A DNA stretch of 64,000 nucleotides from an alpha proteobacterium HIMB5 (GTDB lineage: Bacteria; Pseudomonadota; Alphaproteobacteria; Pelagibacterales; Pelagibacteraceae): assembly GCA_000299095.1 (NCBI GenBank), contig CP003809.1, positions 1 through 64,000 on the forward strand. Direction: 5' to 3'. A program made the translations under genes and the position numbers. A model generated the notes under the pieces. It searched no databases and had not been told where the DNA came from. It was given only the letters and a program-made list of their open reading frames with translations. This document shows positions 33,251-42,803 of this stretch, piece after piece. Position 1 is the stretch's first letter. Each line of letters starts with the position of its first letter.

Positions 33251-33597
33251 ATCATTACTTTTTCTTTTGGAATGAGTTCAGACCACATTTTTTCTAACTC
33301 ATAAAATTTACGTTTTTCAGGGTGAAAAATATGAACAATTAAATCAATACCATCTACTAATTTCCATTCAGAACTTTCTTTACCTTCTATACGAGAATCT
33401 ATTAGCCCATTTGATTTAAATTTTTCTAAAACTTGCTCGGATAGAGCCTGAATATGCCTTGAGGAAGTTCCACTCGCAATTATCATATAATCAGCCATTG
33501 AACTTTTGTCTTTTAGATCAATACTAATTATGTCCTGAGCTTTGTTTTGATCAAGTGTGTCTATAACAACTTGTTTGAGAGAATCAATTTTATCCAT
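33247..33597 (-). CDS. rsfS: ribosome silencing factor RsfS
   Basis: 116 aa. Binds L14 and blocks subunit joining under nutrient limitation. Typical family blocks are visible: KAQDIISIDL, MADYMIIASGTSSRHIQALS, EGKESSEWKLVDGIDLIVHIFHPEKRKFYELEKMW. It lies 17 bases after nadD and runs into ctpA with a 4-base overlap; in many relatives rlmH and a murein hydrolase activator gene sit between rsfS and ctpA, and both are absent here. Confidence 0.95.
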   Translation of the reverse strand: MDKIDSLKQVVIDTLDQNKAQDIISIDLKDKSSMADYMIIASGTSSRHIQALSEQVLEKFKSNGLIDSRIEGKESSEWKLVDGIDLIVHIFHPEKRKFYELEKMWSELIPKEKVMI

Positions 33598-33614
33598 TAA
33601 TTAAATTTAGATTA

Positions 33615-34142
33615 TCAAATTTTTCTTAATTGAGAAGATGAAATGTTAACCTTCTTAAATTCAATGAATTCTAAATTATTAGGATTTTTATTTATGTAAG
33701 TCTTTGAATTTAATGATTTTCTTTTATAACCCTGCCTATCAAAGACCAATATATTACATTTTTTTGAAATTTCTTTAGATTTGTGCCATTTGTGAAAATT
33801 AATTAAATTATCCGCACCCATAATAAAATATATCTCTGAGTTAGTGCTTTTTTTTAGAAAATTTATTAAATCAACAGTTTTATTTGACTTAATTACTTTT
33901 TCTAAAAATTTTATTTGAATATATTTTTTTTTGATTGTTAATTTTTTACAATCTTTTATTCTTTTCGATAAAGAATTTTCACTTTTATTTTTAAAAGGAT
34001 TTTTTTCAGTAATAGCCCAGATAATTTTTTTTAAATTATATCTTTTTTTAGCCTCAACAGATATGGCCAAATGACCTTTATGTGGAGGGTCAAATGATCC
34101 ACCGAGAACTCCAATTTTATCCTTAATTTCTGATTGCACCAT
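33615..34142 (-). CDS. nadD: nicotinate-nucleotide adenylyltransferase NadD
   Basis: Adenylylates nicotinate mononucleotide in NAD synthesis. The nucleotidyltransferase motif GGSFDPPHKGH (14-24 from the chosen start) and the second motif ISSSQLR (167-173) are present, as is the YFIMGADNLINFHKW segment. At 175 aa it is shorter than the usual 190-215: the frame stops three residues after ISSS, removing the C-terminal helix most homologues have. ATG at 34142 is chosen; ATG at 34157 is also possible but lengthens the overlap with proA from 20 to 35 bases. Confidence 0.9.
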   Translation of the reverse strand: MVQSEIKDKIGVLGGSFDPPHKGHLAISVEAKKRYNLKKIIWAITEKNPFKNKSENSLSKRIKDCKKLTIKKKYIQIKFLEKVIKSNKTVDLINFLKKSTNSEIYFIMGADNLINFHKWHKSKEISKKCNILVFDRQGYKRKSLNSKTYINKNPNNLEFIEFKKVNISSSQLRKI

Positions 34143-35369
34143 TACTTTTAATTTCATATTTATAAGACACTAATTGATTGAGTCCCACAGGTCCTCTTGG
34201 TGGTATTTTGTTAGTTGAAATACCAACCTCACCACCAAAGCCAAACTCCCCACCATCAGCAAATTGAGTCGATGTGTTGTGCATCGCTATTGAACTTTTT
34301 ACTCTTGTTAAAAATTTTTTAGCTTTTTTATTATTTTTTGTAATGATGGAGTCTGTATGCATAGTACCAAATTTATTTATATGAATAATTGCTTCATCAA
34401 TGTTTTTAACAGTTTTGATCGAAACAGTTGGAGATAAATACTCAGTAATCCAATCTTTGTTCTTAGCTAATTTTACTTTACCTTTAAATTTTTTCTTAAA
34501 TTTTGTATCTCCTATCAATTTACATTTATTATCGTATAATTTTTTGAAGATAAAATTGATATTGTTTTGAGAAATTTTTTCATGAATTAAAAAAGTTTCT
34601 GTAGCACCACAAATAGCGGTATTTCTCATTTTTGAATTAAAAATAATATTTGAAGCTATTTTCATATTTGCTTCATTATCAATGTAAGTATGACAGATTC
34701 CTTCTAGATGGCCTATTACAGGTATTTTTGACAATTTCTGAACTTTTTGAACTAATGTTTTTCCACCACGCGGAACAATAACATCAATATAATTTTGCAT
34801 CTTTGATAACATTAAATCGACAAAGCCTCTATTTTTTGAATTAATAAATTGAACATAATTTTTATTAATATTATTCTTTTCGAGAGATTTTCTAAAAAGA
34901 TCTGAAAGTATTTTATTTGTATTTATGGCTTCAGAACCTCCTCTTAAAATTACAGCATTACCAGACTTGAAACATAATGATGAGACATCACAAGTCACAT
35001 TAGGTCTACTTTCATAGATCACACCCATTACACCTAAAGGGATTGATACTCTTGAAATTTTAAGTCCATTTGGTCTTTTCCAAGTTTCCAATACTTTATT
35101 ACATGGATCTTTTAACTTAATTATTTTTTTAATAGAGAATAATATTTGATCTATTTTTTTTTCATCAAGCTTTAATCTTTCAATTAAATTATTTTTAATC
35201 CCTTTTTTAATTGCAAAATTGATATCTTTCTTATTAGAAATTATGATCTTAGTTTTATTTTTCTTTATTAATAAAAAATAGTCGTTTAGAACTTTATTTT
35301 TTACTTTTTCACTTAAATTTTCTTGTAAAGCAATTTTGGAATTGTAACCAATTTTCAAAAGTTCTTTTT

Positions 35370-35373
<4 letters not shown>
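34123..35373 (-). CDS. proA: gamma-glutamyl phosphate reductase ProA
   Basis: Second step of proline synthesis, NADPH-dependent reduction of glutamyl 5-phosphate. 416 aa aldehyde-dehydrogenase fold. The catalytic cysteine lies in NTAICGATETFL, and the PLGVMGVIYESRPNVT, ILRGGSEA and EFGFGGEVGISTNKIPPRGPVGL signatures are clear. It overlaps proB upstream by 4 bases (ATGA-type) and nadD downstream. Confidence 0.96.
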
Positions 35374-37464
<2,091 letters not shown>

Positions 37465-37480
37465 TTATATTGTTGTACTA

Positions 37481-37735
37481 TTAATTGGGCTTTACTGAAA
37501 CAAATGTTCTATCTGATTTTGTTTTTTTAAAAACAACTTTACCTTTAATCACAGAAAAAATTGAGTGATCTTTTCCCATACCAACATTTTCCCCTGGAAA
37601 AATTTTAGTTCCTCTTTGTCTAACTATAATGTTTCCTGGGATTACAGATTCACCACCGTACTTTTTTACACCAAGTCTACGACCAGCACTATCTCGTCCG
37701 TTTCTAGATGATCCACCTGCTTTTTTTGTTGCCAT
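37481..37735 (-). CDS. rpmA: 50S ribosomal protein L27
   Basis: 84 aa. Begins [28 protein letters not shown], the mature L27 N-terminus that reaches the peptidyl-transferase centre, followed by [25 protein letters not shown]. No Firmicutes-type N-terminal cleavage extension. Ten bases downstream of rplU. Confidence 0.98.
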   Translation of the reverse strand: MATKKAGGSSRNGRDSAGRRLGVKKYGGESVIPGNIIVRQRGTKIFPGENVGMGKDHSIFSVIKGKVVFKKTKSDRTFVSVKPN

Positions 37736-37745
37736 AATTTACCTT

Positions 37746-38141
37746 TTATTTTGAAGCCTCTTTATTTTCAGTTTTTTTTGCAACTTTCACTGTTTTTTCA
37801 GCTTCTGATAATACTGATCCATCTTTAGAATAAATTTTATTTATTCTAATTCTTGAAAATTCTTGTCTATGACCATTCTTTCTTCTTGAGTTATGTCTTC
37901 TTCTCTTCTTAAAAATTAATACAGTTCTATTTTTGCTATTTTCAATTAACTCTGCTTCTACTTTCGCACCTGAAATTGTTGGAGCACCGATTTCTATAGT
38001 TTTGTCATCTCCGTAAGCAAGAATTTCATTAAACTCTACCTTTGAGCTTGGCTTAGAATCTTGAAGTTTTTCAATCTTCAGAATCTCTCCAGCTTTTACT
38101 TTGTATTGTTTTCCACCTGTTTTAATTACTGCGTAAGACAT
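37746..38141 (-). CDS. rplU: 50S ribosomal protein L21
   Basis: 131 aa from the ATG at 38141, which gives the normal L21 N-terminus MSYAVIKTGGKQYKVKAG. A longer in-frame start at 38192 exists but it lies inside a good promoter (-35 at 38187-38192), so those 17 residues are not translated. The core ends with KRRRHNSRRKNGHRQEFSRIRINKI, and a short Lys/Glu/Ala-rich tail of about 20 residues follows. First gene of rplU-rpmA-obgE. Confidence 0.96.
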   Translation of the reverse strand: MSYAVIKTGGKQYKVKAGEILKIEKLQDSKPSSKVEFNEILAYGDDKTIEIGAPTISGAKVEAELIENSKNRTVLIFKKRRRHNSRRKNGHRQEFSRIRINKIYSKDGSVLSEAEKTVKVAKKTENKEASK

Positions 38142-38164
38142 AATATGAAATTTAAAGTTATCGC

Positions 38165-38192
38165 AATATAGTCCGAGAAGACCTTTAGTCAA
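38165..38192 (-). promoter_or_regulatory. sigma70-type promoter of rplU
   Basis: On the minus strand TTGACT (38192-38187) is followed after 16 bases by TATATT (38170-38165), each 5 of 6 matches to consensus. The start would be near 38158, leaving a leader of about 17 bases before the rplU ATG at 38141. It lies in the 61-base gap after gloB and separates the ribosomal/obg block from the metX-metW-gloB block. Confidence 0.7.
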
Positions 38193-38202
38193 GCTGAATA
38201 AA

Positions 38203-38922
38203 TTAAAAATTATCCTTTAAATCTCTCAATTTTGAGAACATTTTTACATCTTTTGCCCTTAAGAATACATTACATGCAATTTCTTCTTTCAAAGAACTTG
38301 GAATCGTAGGCTCTCCTTTTTTTACCAATGCATTAATTTTGCTAATTTTTTTGATCAATTCACTATTGCTAGGATCATTTTGCAAACAAAATTCAGCGTT
38401 TTTCGAAGTATATTCATGCCCACAATATATTAATGTTTCTTCAGGAAAACTTTTAATTATCTTTAAAGAATTAAACATTTGTTCATACGTACCCTCAAAA
38501 ATTCGACCGCAGCCTAACGAAAAAAGAGTATCACCAGTAAAAAGAAAATTATCTTTATAAAAATGAAAACAAATATGACCAGAAGTATGACCAGGGATAT
38601 GAAAAACTTTAGCTGTAAAATTATCTGAAGACCAGATTTCTTGGTCTTTTAGTTTAATATCAATGAAAGGTATTCTTTCTTTATCATTATTAAAACCAAT
38701 TACTTTGGCATCAAATTCTTTTTTTATTAATTCATTACCCCCGACATGATCATAGTGATGGTGAGTATTTAATATATATTTTAATTTAATATTTTTTTTC
38801 TTTATAAAATCAATGATTGGATTTGCTTCACTAGGATCCACAACACACGCATAATCATTAGCTTCATCATGAATGATATAGCTATAATTGTCTTTTAGGC
38901 AAGGGATAATATGAACTTTCAT
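38203..38922 (-). CDS. gloB: hydroxyacylglutathione hydrolase (glyoxalase II)
   Basis: Metallo-beta-lactamase-fold thioesterase that hydrolyses S-lactoylglutathione in methylglyoxal detoxification. The binuclear metal motif THHHYDHVGG is at 53-62, further ligands lie in HIPGHTSGHICF, FTGDTLFSLGCGR and IYCGHEYTSKN, and the C-terminal substrate region is present. 239 aa. It begins one base after metW ends, in the metX-metW-gloB block. Confidence 0.93.
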   Translation of the reverse strand: MKVHIIPCLKDNYSYIIHDEANDYACVVDPSEANPIIDFIKKKNIKLKYILNTHHHYDHVGGNELIKKEFDAKVIGFNNDKERIPFIDIKLKDQEIWSSDNFTAKVFHIPGHTSGHICFHFYKDNFLFTGDTLFSLGCGRIFEGTYEQMFNSLKIIKSFPEETLIYCGHEYTSKNAEFCLQNDPSNSELIKKISKINALVKKGEPTIPSSLKEEIACNVFLRAKDVKMFSKLRDLKDNF

Positions 38923-38923
38923 T

Positions 38924-39520
38924 TTATTTTTCTAACACAAATATACCAAGATCTGATGTTAGATTTTTAATATTTAAGTTTGAAACTTTAATGTTTGAAA
39001 ATTTATTTTCATTTAAAGCTAAAGATTTATTTAATTTAAATTGGTTTTTTTTACAAAATTCTACAAAATCTTTTATAGTACACATATGTAAATTTGGAGT
39101 GTCATACCATTCATTGGGAAGAGTTTTTGTAACAGGCATTGTTCCTTTCAAAAGTAAATGTAATCTAATTTTCCAATAACCAAAATTAGGAATTGTGACT
39201 ATTGCTTGTTTTCCAACTCTTAAAAGTTCATTAATAACAAGTTGAGGATTTAGAAAAGCTTGCAAAGTTTGACTTAGTATAACGTAATCAAAAGATTTAT
39301 TAGGAAATTGGATTAAATCTTTCTCAGCATCACCTTCAATAGTTATAAGACCTTTTGAAATACATTTTCTTACATTAGCTTTTGATATTTCAAGACCTCG
39401 TATATCAACATTTTTATTTTCTTTTAAGTACTGCATAAGGCCACCATCTCCGCAACCAACATCCAAAACTCGACTTTGTTTATTAATTAATTGAGTTATG
39501 ATTTGAAATTCATATTTCAT
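38924..39520 (-). CDS. metW: MetW, methyltransferase-fold partner of MetX
   Basis: 198 aa class I methyltransferase-like protein: [10 protein letters not shown] at 18-27, [22 protein letters not shown], and [42 protein letters not shown], the MetW signature. MetW is nearly always encoded with metX and is needed for homoserine acetylation activity in several proteobacteria. The start overlaps the metX stop by 4 bases. Confidence 0.95.
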   Translation of the reverse strand: MKYEFQIITQLINKQSRVLDVGCGDGGLMQYLKENKNVDIRGLEISKANVRKCISKGLITIEGDAEKDLIQFPNKSFDYVILSQTLQAFLNPQLVINELLRVGKQAIVTIPNFGYWKIRLHLLLKGTMPVTKTLPNEWYDTPNLHMCTIKDFVEFCKKNQFKLNKSLALNENKFSNIKVSNLNIKNLTSDLGIFVLEK

Positions 39521-40641
39521 CTTAATAATTCCTCGTAAGATTTATCAACAAAGTTTTTAAGAACATTCAAAAAATCTGGTACATCTAATAAAAAAGAATC
39601 ATGACCCTTATCTGATTCAATCTCAGCAAATCCAACATCTGCTCCAATAGAATTTAGCGCAATTACAATGTCTTTATTTTCTTGTGTTGGGTATAACCAA
39701 TCCGATGTGAAAGAAATGATAAAAAATTTTGTTTTAGTTTTTTTAAAAGCTTTTGATAAATTACCACCAAACTTTCTGGGTAAGTCAAAATAATCCATTG
39801 CCCTTGTAATGTATAAATAGCTATTAGCATCAAATCTATCAACAAACACACTACCTTGATGTCTTAAATAACTTTCAATTTGAAAGTCAGCATCAAACCC
39901 AAATTTTAAATCGTCTCTTTCCTGAAGTTTTCTTCCAAATTTATTCTCCAAACCTTTTTTTGATAGATAAGTAATATGTGCTGCCATTCTAGCAACAGAT
40001 AAGCCTTTACCTGGATTTAAGTTTTGATTTTGATAATTTCCTTCGTTCCAATCAGAGTCTGCCATAATTGATTGTCTTCCAAGTTCATTAAAAGCAATAT
40101 TTTGAGCAGAATGACTAGATGTACATGCAATTGGTATTGCTGTTTTAGTTTTATCTGGAAAATTACTTACAAATTGAAGAACTTGCATTCCACCCATAGA
40201 TCCACCAATTACAGAAAATAATTTATTAATTTTAAAATGATCAAGCAAGTTAACTTGTGCATTTACCATATCATTAATAGTGATTACTGGGAATTTAGTT
40301 CCAAAGGCTTCTTTAGTTTCAGGATCAATGTGACTTGGTCCAAATGATCCCATACATCCACCTATTACATTTGCACAAATTAAAAAATATTTATCAGTGT
40401 TAATTGCTTTTCCTGATCCAACAGCATAGGTCCACCATCCATCTTTATTTGTTACAGGATTTTTACCAGCAACAAATTGATCACCAGTCAAAGCATGAAA
40501 TATTAAAATTGCATTATCTTTTCTTTCATTAAGTTTTCCATAAGTTTCATAAGCTATTGGAAAGTCACTAATTACTCTTCCACAATCTAAAGTTAATGGC
40601 TTTTTGACAATCAGCGTTTTTATATCTTTTTTATTAATCAT
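39517..40641 (-). CDS. metX: homoserine O-acetyltransferase MetX
   Basis: Acetylates (or succinylates) homoserine for methionine synthesis. Alpha/beta-hydrolase fold with nucleophile S148 in [11 protein letters not shown], acid in SDWLYP and histidine in DKGHDSFL. 374 aa. The leader carries a SAM-II riboswitch and a good promoter, so it should be repressed when SAM is plentiful. The ATG at 40641 is fixed by an in-frame TAA two codons upstream. O-acetylhomoserine can accept methanethiol or sulfide via MetY-type enzymes (not in this window). Acetyl versus succinyl donor cannot be decided by eye. Confidence 0.95.
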   Translation of the reverse strand: MINKKDIKTLIVKKPLTLDCGRVISDFPIAYETYGKLNERKDNAILIFHALTGDQFVAGKNPVTNKDGWWTYAVGSGKAINTDKYFLICANVIGGCMGSFGPSHIDPETKEAFGTKFPVITINDMVNAQVNLLDHFKINKLFSVIGGSMGGMQVLQFVSNFPDKTKTAIPIACTSSHSAQNIAFNELGRQSIMADSDWNEGNYQNQNLNPGKGLSVARMAAHITYLSKKGLENKFGRKLQERDDLKFGFDADFQIESYLRHQGSVFVDRFDANSYLYITRAMDYFDLPRKFGGNLSKAFKKTKTKFFIISFTSDWLYPTQENKDIVIALNSIGADVGFAEIESDKGHDSFLLDVPDFLNVLKNFVDKSYEELLR

Positions 40642-40673
40642 AAATTAATGCTGATTACGAATTGTGAGAAAAA

Positions 40674-40727
40674 AACTTTTTTAGCGGTTTTTTTAAAGCG
40701 CTCGCAATTCAGGTAAATCAGCGCAGG
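40674..40727 (-). promoter_or_regulatory. SAM-II riboswitch in the metX leader
   Basis: Read on the minus strand, the leader contains CGCTGATTTA, ATTGCGAGCGC and GCTAAAAAAG in order, at the spacing of the alphaproteobacterial SAM-II (metA/metX) aptamer as I remember it. P1 is GCGC at 40724-40721 pairing with GCGC at 40701-40698. The A-rich linker and the 3' GCTAA segment that forms the pseudoknot with the P1 loop follow. The aptamer begins at the predicted transcription start. Its 3' end is followed by seven T residues and lies about 34 bases before the ATG, farther than in textbook SAM-II, where the aptamer masks the Shine-Dalgarno site. Confidence 0.88.
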
Positions 40728-40730
40728 GAT

Positions 40731-40759
40731 TTTGTACTAGAAGATAATTATTATGTCAA
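40731..40759 (-). promoter_or_regulatory. sigma70-type promoter of metX
   Basis: Minus strand: perfect TTGACA at 40759-40754, 17-base spacer, TACAAA (4 of 6) at 40736-40731. The predicted start at about 40724-40726 coincides with the first base of the SAM-II aptamer, which supports both calls. Confidence 0.65.
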
Positions 40760-40761
40760 TT

Positions 40762-40790
40762 TTTAAAAAAACAGCTTATGTAGGTATGAT
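40762..40790 (+). promoter_or_regulatory. probable promoter of hisC-tyrA
   Basis: Plus strand: TTTAAA (40762-40767), 17-base spacer, TATGAT (40785-40790, 5 of 6). The start would be near 40797, about 25 bases before the hisC ATG. Its -35 is only 2 bases from the -35 of the divergent metX promoter, so the two polymerases would compete. Confidence 0.45.
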
Positions 40791-40821
40791 TTTTAAATAA
40801 ATATACATATAATTATAAATA

Positions 40822-41904
40822 ATGAGTGTTCCCAAATTTAAAAAATTGAATCTGGAAGTATATAAACCTGGAAAATCCAAAATTAGAAATCTTAAAGATA
40901 TCATTAAACTTTCAGCAAATGAGTCAGCTCTAGGAGTAAGTCCAAACGCGCAAAGAGTAATTAAATCAAAAGACTCAAAATTATATCGATATCCAGATCC
41001 ACAATCAAAAGCTCTAAGAAAAACTATTTCAAAAATATTTGCATGTGATGAAAATAATGTAATTTGTGGTGCAGGTTCAGATGAGATAATTCAAATGCTT
41101 TGTCAGTTATTTTTAAATCCTAAAGATGAAGTAATAGTACCAAGATATAGTTTTCTCATGTATAGGATTTACGCAAATATTGTTGGTGCCAAAGTAATTT
41201 TTTCTGAGGAAGTTGATTATAAAATTTCAGTTAAAGAAATACTAAGAAAAGTAACAAAAAAAACAAAAATAGTTTTTATTGCTAATCCAAATAATCCAAC
41301 AGGCACTTATCTAGATTATAAAGAATTAAAATTACTAAGAGATAAATTAAGAAAAAATATTCTTCTTGTTGTTGATGATGCTTATTATGAGTATATGAAA
41401 AACAAAGATTATAAGTCTGGCTTAGATTTGTTTAAATCTAAGGAAAATGTTTTTATTTTAAGAACATTTTCTAAAATTTATGGGTTGGCATCATTAAGAG
41501 TGGGGTGGGGACATGGTTCAAAGAAAATTATTAAAGAATTAAATAAGATTAAGCCACCGTTTAATGTAAATTTAATGGCCCAACTTGCCGCCGAAGCAGC
41601 TTTAAAAGACAAAAATTTTATTAATAAATCAATAAAACATAATATTTCTGAAGCAAAAAAAATAAAAAATTTTTTATCAAAGTTTAATATTTATACAAAT
41701 GAGGTGACTGCTAATTTTTTACTTCTAAATTTTGACAATTGTTTTCTTTCAGCTGAAAGATTTTATAGAAAATTACAAACAAAAGGCATAATTTTGAGAA
41801 ATACTTTTACTGGGTATAAAATAAAAAACAGATTGAGATTAACAATTGGTTCTGTAAAAGAAAATTCTAAATTTATGAAAGTAACTAAAAGTATTTTAAA
41901 GTAA
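40822..41904 (+). CDS. hisC: histidinol-phosphate / aromatic aminotransferase (HisC family)
   Basis: Fold-type I PLP aminotransferase of 360 aa. ANPNNPTG at 154-161, DDAYYEY at 185-191, and the PLP lysine K218 in RTFSKIYGLASLRVGW. The family transaminates histidinol phosphate and, in many alphaproteobacteria, also aromatic keto acids. Because tyrA follows with a one-base overlap (TAATG), a role in tyrosine/phenylalanine synthesis is at least as likely as histidine synthesis. In-frame start ATG at 40822 gives the usual N-terminus. Confidence 0.9.
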   Translation: MSVPKFKKLNLEVYKPGKSKIRNLKDIIKLSANESALGVSPNAQRVIKSKDSKLYRYPDPQSKALRKTISKIFACDENNVICGAGSDEIIQMLCQLFLNPKDEVIVPRYSFLMYRIYANIVGAKVIFSEEVDYKISVKEILRKVTKKTKIVFIANPNNPTGTYLDYKELKLLRDKLRKNILLVVDDAYYEYMKNKDYKSGLDLFKSKENVFILRTFSKIYGLASLRVGWGHGSKKIIKELNKIKPPFNVNLMAQLAAEAALKDKNFINKSIKHNISEAKKIKNFLSKFNIYTNEVTANFLLLNFDNCFLSAERFYRKLQTKGIILRNTFTGYKIKNRLRLTIGSVKENSKFMKVTKSILK

Positions 41905-42803
41905 TGAAAAATATTCTTATAATAGGCTGTGGACTTTTAGGGTCATCTTTAGTTAGAAAAATTTATAAAAAAAAAATTGCTAAAAATATATATGTATATG
42001 AGAAGTCAAAAAAATATTTATCTCAAATAAAACAATTAAAATTACCTTGTAAAATTTTGACTAAATTTGACGATACTGTTTCCAATTGTGATTTAATTAT
42101 TTTTTGTACACCAATGAGTGAATATAAAAATATTATAAAAAAAATAAATACTTTATTAAGTAGTAAAAACTTAGTTACTGATATTGGTTCATCAAAAATA
42201 GAAACTCAAAAGATTATAAATAAAAATTTAAATAAAAATACAAGCTGGATATCAAGCCATCCTATATCTGGGTCTGAGGTCAGTGGTCCAAAAAATGGTT
42301 CATCGACAATGTTTGATAAAAAGTGGTGTATTTTAATAAAGGACAGAAATTCTAAGACTAGAGATTTGAATAAACTTAAAAAGTTCTGGAAAAAAATTGG
42401 TTCCAAAGTTGTACTAATGAGTGCAGATCGTCATGATAAAATTTTTTCTATGACAAGTCACTTGCCACACCTAATTGCTTATAATCTAGTAAAATCTGCT
42501 CAAGATTTTGAGAACAAACAAAATTATAATTTAATTCAATTCAGCGCAGGAGGTCTAAGAGATTTTTCTAGAATAGCAGCATCTAATGAAATTATGTGGA
42601 GGGATATTTTTTTTAATAATAGTTTTAATTTATCAAAAGCAATCGATCTGTTTATAAAAAATTTACAAAGTTTTAAAAAAGATATTAGAAAAAAAAATAA
42701 TAAATCAATAATTAGAAAACTTTTGTATACAAAAAAAGTAAGAGCTCAAATTTTAAGACTTAAGCATGATATAGCTAAACCCGACTTTGGAAGATCTAGT
42801 TAA
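41904..42803 (+). CDS. tyrA: prephenate / arogenate dehydrogenase TyrA
   Basis: NAD(P)-dependent oxidative decarboxylation toward tyrosine. Nucleotide-binding GCGLLG at 8-13, TDIGSSK at 92-98 and the catalytic histidine H119 in SSHPISGSEVSGP. The SHLPHLIAYNLV and GGLRDFSRIAASNEIMWRDI signatures of TyrA follow. 299 aa without an ACT regulatory domain. Highly Lys-rich and A-rich, like its neighbours. The TAA stop shares the palindrome TTAA with the convergent gene. Confidence 0.92.
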   Translation: MKNILIIGCGLLGSSLVRKIYKKKIAKNIYVYEKSKKYLSQIKQLKLPCKILTKFDDTVSNCDLIIFCTPMSEYKNIIKKINTLLSSKNLVTDIGSSKIETQKIINKNLNKNTSWISSHPISGSEVSGPKNGSSTMFDKKWCILIKDRNSKTRDLNKLKKFWKKIGSKVVLMSADRHDKIFSMTSHLPHLIAYNLVKSAQDFENKQNYNLIQFSAGGLRDFSRIAASNEIMWRDIFFNNSFNLSKAIDLFIKNLQSFKKDIRKKNNKSIIRKLLYTKKVRAQILRLKHDIAKPDFGRSS

